From Trametopsis cervina (Eukaryota > Basidiomycota > Agaricomycetes > Polyporales > Irpicaceae), in assembly GCA_022385755.1 (NCBI GenBank), contig MU278359.1:186001-250000 (forward strand): a stretch of DNA of 64,000 bases. The letters are read 5' to 3'. Below the pieces are notes generated by a model that saw only the letters and a program-made list of their open reading frames with translations, made no database searches and had not been told where the DNA came from. How positions within the stretch are numbered: position 1 is the first letter of the stretch; the number at the start of each line of letters is the position of its first letter. A program made the position numbers and the translations under genes. This document shows positions 57,327 to 64,000 of the stretch, piece by piece.

Positions 57327-60102
57327 ATGGCGTTGCCTATGCTTGTGAACAGTGCTGATTGTGGGCCTATAAACCCTTTGCAAGGTCTCTCAAAGCAGTT
57401 CGATCGGGACAGAGGTCTTCAGCAGGTATGTGGTCCGACCGCTGGTGGCACTTGCTCTGTCAGAGTTAATCGACGTTCTTCACTCAATTTTTGACAGGAC
57501 CATTTTGGAGCTGGACGTGCAGGATCGTCAAAAGAGGTGCGTCTGATGTCATTCTAAAAGTGTTGAGTACGGACCTCATGCATTCCTGCAATGAACAGGT
57601 GTTCCGCACGCAGCACGCTAGCGCAGGAGGAATAGACCAAGATGCCGCCCGCTTCTTCAGTGCGAACGGAGCAGGCCCTTCCGCATCTCCCGCTCCGTAT
57701 GATTTATCGCTGTTGCGGAACGCGTTACCTGCGTCGTCCAGTCAAGTTCAGGTTCCTTTGCATTCCAGTCCGATCACGATGACCCCTTCTGCGACCGCAG
57801 AGTGGGCATCGGACTTTACGCAGCACACCGCGGGAAGGGACAACCAGAGTACCTTCTCGAAAGCCTTTCTGGCTCAGCCGCAGCCCATGCCCACGGCTAT
57901 GCGGCACGAGGTGGCTGGTTCTCAGCAAGGTATTGTAATAGTGTGTTATTAGCACTGGTAATATCTCACAATACGATACCTCAGCGTCTACATGGACACC
58001 TGGGCTTATGAATACACTGAATACAATGTCATATCAGCGACCATTCAATGCTCTGGCGCACACATCGATTCCAGTCGCACAGACCCCGCAACACCAACTG
58101 GATGGTTAGCGCGATTCTCTACCACTCGTCTGACTGCACATTTCTGACTGCCCTTCAATCGCCTCTGTCAGCCACAGGATGGGACTCCGCCTTTTCCACC
58201 CACGAAGCGCTTGCTATGACACCCGAAGCTATTCTAGAAAGTGCTACCCAAGAAGCACAAGCTCCGACAAAGACCCAAGACCCGGATGAACTTGCCCGAG
58301 TGGCTGGTTCCCTCATCGATGCTGTTCGGAACGAGCAGAATCCAAAGTTCCAGCAGAGTGCATTTCTAGGGCTGATGAAACAACTCAGAGACGGGGAGGT
58401 CACCGTGGAAGGCGACCACATGGTGCCCAAAGAGGGGGTCCCTACCGATGGCCTAAACGGATGGGCCAGCGAATTTCGGTCTAGCTCGGACGCCAAGGGG
58501 AAAGGCAAAGCTATCGAGCATCCTTCGCCGGCCGGTGCGTTTGGCGAACTGGGAATCACCCCGATTGTAGTGAGGCAGTCACCTGTTGGCGGTCGCGAGA
58601 TGGAACTTGGTCTTACTGAGGAGGAGGAGATCGATAAGTACCTCCGCGAGGAAAACGACCGGTATATCAGTTATTGGAACGATTCTAAGCCGTCGATGCA
58701 TCCCGGCGTGCCTGCAGCATTCCAATCTCAGGTTGCCGAATGGGACCAGCTACAACAGGATTGGACGCGGTTTGAGGCGACTGCTACTGGCTTACGGCCT
58801 ATGTCAAATTATCAGTTCGTCCAGAACAACCCCTACATGTATGGTGAGGCTTCGACAAGGCAGCATTCACTTCATTCTTACCAGCCTGAGCTTTCTCTAT
58901 ATGAGGCGAGCAATAATGTCTCATATATCGTGTTGGTTGTACTGATACCCGTGATATACAGAGTGTTCTTCAAATGGAAGCAGCAGTCCAGTTGGACCCT
59001 ACCAATGCGCATGCGTGGTACCAGCTGGGAGTTAAACAACAAGAGAATGAACGGGAAGCGAAGGCCATACATGCTCTACGGCGTGCTCTGGAGCTCGATC
59101 CTTCTCATCTTCCGTCATGGGTTGCACTAGCAATATCTCACACCAACGAAGGAAGTCGCAACGGCGCGTATGAGGCTATCCAGGAATGGGTCAACCACAA
59201 TGAGCGCTACAAAGACACCGTGGACGCTTATCGCCTGCATTTCCCTCAGAGAGACGATATGACCCAGAACGAGAGGTTTGAGTATCTTACAAATATGTTG
59301 CTCACAATGTCGCGGAGTACTGGTGAAGAAATTGATGCGGATATTCAAATTGCTCTAGCTGTACTTATGAACACTAACGAGGTCCGTTGACATTTTATGT
59401 TCTAGGAGTGGAGGGTTGTTAACGTTTATTCTCCGCTTTAGGCGTATGACAAGGCAAAGGACTGCTTTCTGACAGCTCTTGCGATGAGACCGGATGTAAG
59501 CCCACATTCAACCTCGATTGGCAAAGGTCTGACGACTCGCAGGACTGGCAATTATACAACCGAGTTGGTGCGACACTCGCAAACAGCGGGCAGCCAGCAG
59601 ATGCGCTACAGTATTACTACAAAGCCTTAGAGCTGAACCCCTCCTATATCCGCGCCAGGTATGTCGCGTGTCACTTGCAACAGCTTATAAACGATTCTCA
59701 CCTTGGCATTACCGTCAGGTTTAACCTTGGGATTTCGTGTATTAACCTTCGCGTGAGTGCCACTAGCGCATGCATTATGAAGGAGAGGCTGACCCTTTTG
59801 CCCTGATTATGTCTGCAGCGTTACGAAGAAGCTTCATCACACATTCTAGACGCTCTTGCATTGCAAGAGACAGACGCGGTTCGCGATAATACCGGGACTG
59901 ATGACAAGCGTGGCGTGACATCGACCGCCCTGTGGGATAGTCTGAAGACATGCTGTCTCCATCTCCGCCGACTGGACTTGGCGACACTTTGTGATCGGCG
60001 AGACCTAGAAGGTAAGAAGGAACCCTCGGTCATACTTGTGGCTTATTGCTGACCATATGCAATCATATCGCAGCTTTCCAATTGAACTACCAACTAGCGT
60101 AA
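57327..60102 (+). CDS. PEX5: Peroxisomal targeting signal 1 receptor
   Basis: Cytosolic receptor that carries PTS1 proteins into peroxisomes. ATG at 57327 gives [33 protein letters not shown], with the N-terminal Cys used in receptor monoubiquitination in this family. W-x-x-x-F docking motifs are seen: EWASDF (about 57803), GWDSAF (about 58182) and GWASEF (about 58461). TPR units begin near 58960 ([52 protein letters not shown], and later [44 protein letters not shown]). The protein ends [15 protein letters not shown] 60100-60102. About nine introns. The ORF segments in other frames near 58900-59130 are read-through shadows. Confidence 0.95.
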
Positions 60103-60368
60103 CTGAACATGTACCGGCCGTTAATACATATAATGTCCATCTGTCAACCTTATAGAGACTGTTGTGGTGGTCTGGGATAACGCACTTCCAATCCAGTATC
60201 TCGTGCTCTTGTGCGAGCGCCTGATTTGTCCTCATGGCTGGACTGACACGCGGTTTCGTCATGCCGTGCATTCCATAGGACTGGTTTTGAAGTGTCAACG
60301 TCGTCGAGCGCAGCTGATCATACAGACCTTCTTCACCACCAAACCGCCACCAAGGCACGTCCAACCTC
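60103..60368. other. Convergent 3' ends of PEX5 and F-box gene
   Basis: 266 bp only, so the two 3' UTRs are close or overlap. Confidence 0.5.
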
Positions 60369-61681
60369 TTATGTCCGCTGGAGGAACCGCATGACCACTC
60401 TTCTCCTCCGGTGCATCTCGGCGAGCTTCGCTCTGATGAAAGGCACAATTGTGTCCTTCACGTTATCCCCTCTGATGATCTCGAATGTCAGCCGTCGAAG
60501 ACCAATGAACCGTCCGCTACAGAGGACGTCTGCCACCCGGGCCCAGTCGAAATAGGTTAGATGCTCGAAGCATGCGCCGCCTGCTCTAATGCGGAGATGG
60601 ACATGTTCGAGCAAAGGCGAGGAGCAGCTTGTGAGTAGCTCAGGTACCCAGGAGAGGATATTTGAAGGATGACGGGATTGTCCCTGCGCGTCATCCGGCA
60701 CAATGTTGATAGACCTGATCCCAAGGGTCCGTAGTGCAGTGCAGTGCGTCAGTGTGAGCGACCCGCTTGCGTCTGTATACCGATGGCAATGCTGATCAGC
60801 GCGTGCGATAGAAAGAGAGTGTCGAATGCTGTGAAAGCTATGCCGAACATACCAGGGTTTGCAGTTCGATCAGGGTCAGCGAAGCCGATGTAGAGATGCT
60901 GGAGAGCCGGCCCGAGGGAGCGCAGCAGGACCATCAGGTGTGGGATATCCGGCCTTTGCACATCCGGCATCTCGAGGGTGTGAATATTTCGGTGCAGATC
61001 ACATGTGACTAACCGGTTGATGACTGAAAGAGCGATGATATCGCCGAAGACACGAGATTGGAACCGTAGCGTGGTAAGTGTTGGAAAGCCAGTCGCGGTG
61101 CTCGATCTGTTGGGAGAGGCTATAACGCGCTGTCTCGTATGGATATGCTTCAGGAAGACGTCTACAAACCGAACCTCCCGAAGCCGCGTGAAGAACTCGA
61201 AGAGCGCAAAGAGCGTCATGACGTTCTCAATGTGAACTCGAGCGAGGTACAATGTCTGTATACGCGGGAAAGCTGCTTTGAGGACTTCCGTTGTCGGAGG
61301 GTTCACATCGATGGTGTCCAATTGAAGACGCTCGACATTGACAAGTCTGTCAGTCAGTGCGGCCAGAAGCTCGCTGTTCCAGGTCGGTATGCGTGATAGA
61401 CCAATGCGATTTTTGGTCTGGTGGCATATGCATAGGCTGCGCACGAGTGTCCCGATCTCTGGGGTCCTCACGAGCAGTCGCAATAAGCTTTGCCATGATA
61501 TCACGTCGACTGCGACCTTCTTGAATCGATGGTGGCGAGAGCGCGGCAACCACGACTTGCACGTCAGACTGCAATTGGACAAGGCACAGACGTCATGGCG
61601 GAGGTAGTCGATGATACGGTCCGTCAACTCTGGTGGGATTCTAGGAACGGGGTAACTGGCCGACCTATAGCGTTCAGGCAT
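60369..61681 (-). CDS. F-box protein with leucine-rich-repeat-like region
   Basis: ATG at 61681 (MPERYRSASYPVPRIPPELTDRIIDYLRHD). An N-terminal F-box (PPELTDRIIDYL..CALSNCSLTCKSWLPRSRHHRF) is followed by irregular leucine-rich repeats (VERLQLDTIDVN, IQTLYLARVHIENV, LREVRFVDVFL, LTTLRFQSRVF, IHTLEMPDV, LQHLYIGFAD). One intron (donor GTATGT near 60853, acceptor CAG near 60767) joins ANP to DASGSLTLTHCTALRTLGI. It ends VVMRFLQRT, stop 60369-60371. Probably a substrate adaptor of an SCF ubiquitin ligase; such genes form a very large family in Agaricomycetes. Upstream in-frame codons lack ATG, so this start is preferred. Confidence 0.88.
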
Positions 61682-63575
61682 CCCCGGCGTTGCTGACAGA
61701 GAGGATGAGTGGGTTGACGTGAGGGTGAGAGTAGTTGTCAAAATATCACCGACGGCCTTTAATAGGGTTTTAAGTATCAAAGAATGGCCAGGTGAGAATG
61801 CCACAAAGGGCAAAGGGTCATAGAGACAATAGTACAATGACGTTGCTTTATTGCGACGGCCGGCTAACAATTCCTTTGAACAGATGGATGTTGATTACAA
61901 CTTACAACTTACGGCATGGAGGTTACTACGGCGCTTTACCACGCTAGATTTTGACAGGGGATACCACACACACGCGCCCACAATGAGCGGTGAGCAGGCG
62001 CCCCGCCACTGCACCGGTGGAGCACAGGAGGAAGGCGAATCTGTGGCTCGCTGAGATCTTGGGAACCCATCAGCACCCGATGTGGCGTACAGGACGATCG
62101 TAGGGCGTACGGTGTGCACCCAAACCGCCAGCTTCCTGACTAATGCCAATTAGAAGACGCTTTCAACAATAAATATAAGCGTAGACAAAGCTACTGTGGG
62201 CGAATCCTGGTATTGGAAGAGCTAAGCATGAGTCAATTATCTTTTATGATACAATAGTCCCGTGGACTTACCTGGTACACCGTGAGTACGCGAACAGCAC
62301 TTCTATGATGGACCCGCTTATTGCATGAATACCTGGGGTAAGGTAAGAGCGATGACAGCAAATCTTTCAGTGCATCGCAACAGACACGATGCACGTCACT
62401 CACGTCTTCTTTTAATACCGGCGCAGGCTTGCTTCCATACACGCCCAGAGTCACCCACAATGCACCACGACTGCCTGCTGTGCCATGACTGTGCCATGAT
62501 CATTGATGGACTGATATCAATGCTCCGTGAAGAATGTACCTACAAGATCAATCGCAGTCCGCGCTAGAGTAATCGTTGTCTAGCAAGCCGGATCTGCTTT
62601 TGGAAAGACTGTGTGTGAAGCTAGATGGCACATACGCATGCGCTCGGGCATTCTAGCGAGCCGCAACGGTCACTGACTTGCGTCCTTTTCTCCAGTTGAG
62701 GTCCAGAGTGTGTATAAAGCCTCAGTTCGCTGGTATTAAATATACCCACACTCAGAGTTGTGCTTATGCTTTGCAATATCCAGGTTTTGACGGGCTTGCT
62801 GTGAACGGGATTTCACTACCAGACAAGATCATTAGCTTGATGCAATAAGCAAGCAGAACTCTTGTCGCGATACGGGTCTGACAAATCATATCTAATCCGT
62901 TCATGAGCTGGTCGCAGTCATCTCGTAAATTACTCACATCGTCACGAGAAGAGTGTTCAAAGGACTTCGGCCAGTGCTGAAATGCGTATTTGGTGGCCGC
63001 CGTTTCCTCCTTCACCACGTTTGGCTGTGTTTGGTTCACCGGAGGCTGCCGAGACCAAACATAGCTTGGATGGTTGCGGCAATCATCCATCTTAGCCACA
63101 AGCAAGCTGTGTACGCGCTGTGCAGCTCTACAAAGCACCCATTCGTCGTCTACACAACCGTGTCGCACGTGTCGGACATCAAAGATATCATCCCCTCCAT
63201 TTGTGCGACAGGACGTGCTGGGGCGCAGGTCGGACATGAAACGTTGGTGACCGTGAGGCCTGCCCCCGTCACCGTGTGGCCATTGTAGGATATCGTCATG
63301 GACGGCGTTGCCGGGTGATAAGCAGACATGACGATATCGTTGTTATCGCGCCCGGTGGGTACGGCTACCAGCTAAGCATGGTTACGCCACAATGCTGGCG
63401 CTTGATGGGAATAAGTAAAACCAAAAGACCTTGCATAAATGTAATGTCGCCGTCACGTGTCTAGAGGTCACGACATATGAGTCCCTCGGCACTGATATCA
63501 TTCATAACTCTTACTGCAATATGTATATGTTATGATCTCGCTGCCTCGAAAGTCCGATTCGATCGCCCGACCGTC
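61682..63575. other. Gene-poor region
   Basis: About 1.9 kb. One 157-codon ATG ORF on the - strand (63237-62764, MSDLRPSTSCRTNGGDD..) has no family resemblance and an equally long open frame opposite it, so I do not call it a gene. TATTAAATATACC (about 62736) is an AT-rich site. Confidence 0.4.
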
Positions 63576-64000
63576 TCACTTCCGCGAGGCCACAACGACG
63601 CGTTCCACCTCCCAAGGATCGCTCCATATCGTGGTACGTTTCAGATTGCCTTCTTCCCGAAAGATGGTCTCGACGTCCCGTGCCTGGCCTTTGCCTACCT
63701 CGACAGCGATCACGCCGTCATCAGCTAGTAGACTATCGTGCTCCTCAGCGACAAGCATCGCTATATCATGATAAAATGTTAGACCACGGCCTGACTCTGA
63801 TCGTGGCTGAGGTGGATTGGTTGCTGGTCCCAGCGGGATATGAGGATCTCCGAGAAGCGCCCGTACGTCCTCGTATCCTCTGACGGACATCGGGAGATTT
63901 TCGTACTCATGTTTGGGTATGTACGGAGGATTCGAGGTTATAACGTCGAAAGGCGGGCTTATACCGGACGATCTCAACTTGTGAACAAAGCCACGTTTTC
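63576..64000 (-). CDS. MTQ1: HemK/PrmC-type protein glutamine methyltransferase, 3' part (runs off right edge)
   Basis: SAM-dependent N5-glutamine methyltransferase of the HemK family, which methylates the GGQ motif of release factors. The visible part contains the signature FDVITSNPPYIPKHEYENL (NPPY, about 63940-63890), then SVRGYEDVRALLGD, GLTFYHDIAMLVAEEHDSLLADDGVIAVEVGKGQ and the C-terminus WEVERVVVASRK, stop TGA 63576-63578. The frame is open to the window edge (..KRGFVHKLRSSG). The SAM-binding N-terminal half lies outside. A mitochondrial role (Mtq1) rather than cytosolic (Mtq2) fits the HemK-like layout but cannot be proven from the fragment. Confidence 0.88.
   Translation of the reverse strand, partial: KRGFVHKLRSSGISPPFDVITSNPPYIPKHEYENLPMSVRGYEDVRALLGDPHIPLGPATNPPQPRSESGRGLTFYHDIAMLVAEEHDSLLADDGVIAVEVGKGQARDVETIFREEGNLKRTTIWSDPWEVERVVVASRK

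Noticed and set aside
58878..59130. Continuation of the PEX5 upstream frame into [19 protein letters not shown]..
   Set aside because: Intron read-through: the real next exon is in another frame and encodes TPR sequence ([20 protein letters not shown]).
62764..63237. 157-codon - strand ORF
   Set aside because: No family resemblance, no clear promoter or introns, and a similar-length frame on the opposite strand.

Overview
The window looks like nuclear DNA of a filamentous basidiomycete, most likely an Agaricomycete. Genes are densely packed on both strands. Almost all are split by many short introns (about 50-65 bp, GT..AG, with CTNAC/CTGAC branch-like sites). The gene set is fungal: sulfate assimilation, methionine salvage, allantoin breakdown, peroxisome import, an F-box/leucine-rich protein and a small cysteine-rich secreted protein. 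No species can be named from the sequence alone. No convincing tRNA, rRNA or CRISPR array was seen.

Layout. 1-4965 (-): 3'-truncated CHD1-type chromatin remodeller. 5976-7676 (-): membrane-anchored pepsin-type aspartic protease. 7866-18765 (+): a 10.9-kb, apparently full-length non-LTR (LINE) retrotransposon with target-site duplications, a 32-A tail, a strongly structured 5' end, an extra 195-codon ORF, a gag-like ORF1 that seems to need splicing, and an endonuclease/RT/RNase H ORF2. 20125-22095 (+): ERO1. 22936-24193 (-): single-pass membrane protein. 24937-27104 (+): ATP sulfurylase. 28250-28870 (+): secreted protein made of two 68-residue repeats. 29212-31971 (+): large disordered protein. 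32247-36609 (-): vigilin/Scp160-type multi-KH protein. 38224-38724 (+): small unknown protein. 39265-41653 (-): PP5-type phosphatase. 42247-43562 (-): secreted lytic-transglycosylase-like protein. 44595-47041 (-): allantoicase fused to ureidoglycolate lyase. 47837-49321 (-): methylthioribose-1-phosphate isomerase. 49782-52986 (+): HSL-type alpha/beta hydrolase. 54017-55439 (+): C2H2 zinc-finger protein with a 7-nt microexon. 57327-60102 (+): PEX5. 60369-61681 (-): F-box protein. 63576-64000 (-): 3' part of a HemK/MTQ1-type glutamine methyltransferase running off the right edge.

The host genes are mostly independent housekeeping functions and do not form a cluster. The most unusual object is the LINE. 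It inserted about 190 bp upstream of the protease start codon. It combines an intact-looking endonuclease and RT with an RNase H domain lacking its expected acidic residues. It also has a multi-hairpin RNA fold right at its 5' terminus, an unrecognised accessory ORF, and an intron-like 134-bp gap in ORF1 whose removal exactly restores the frame. All exon joins were deduced by eye from splice motifs and family conservation; individual junctions may be off.
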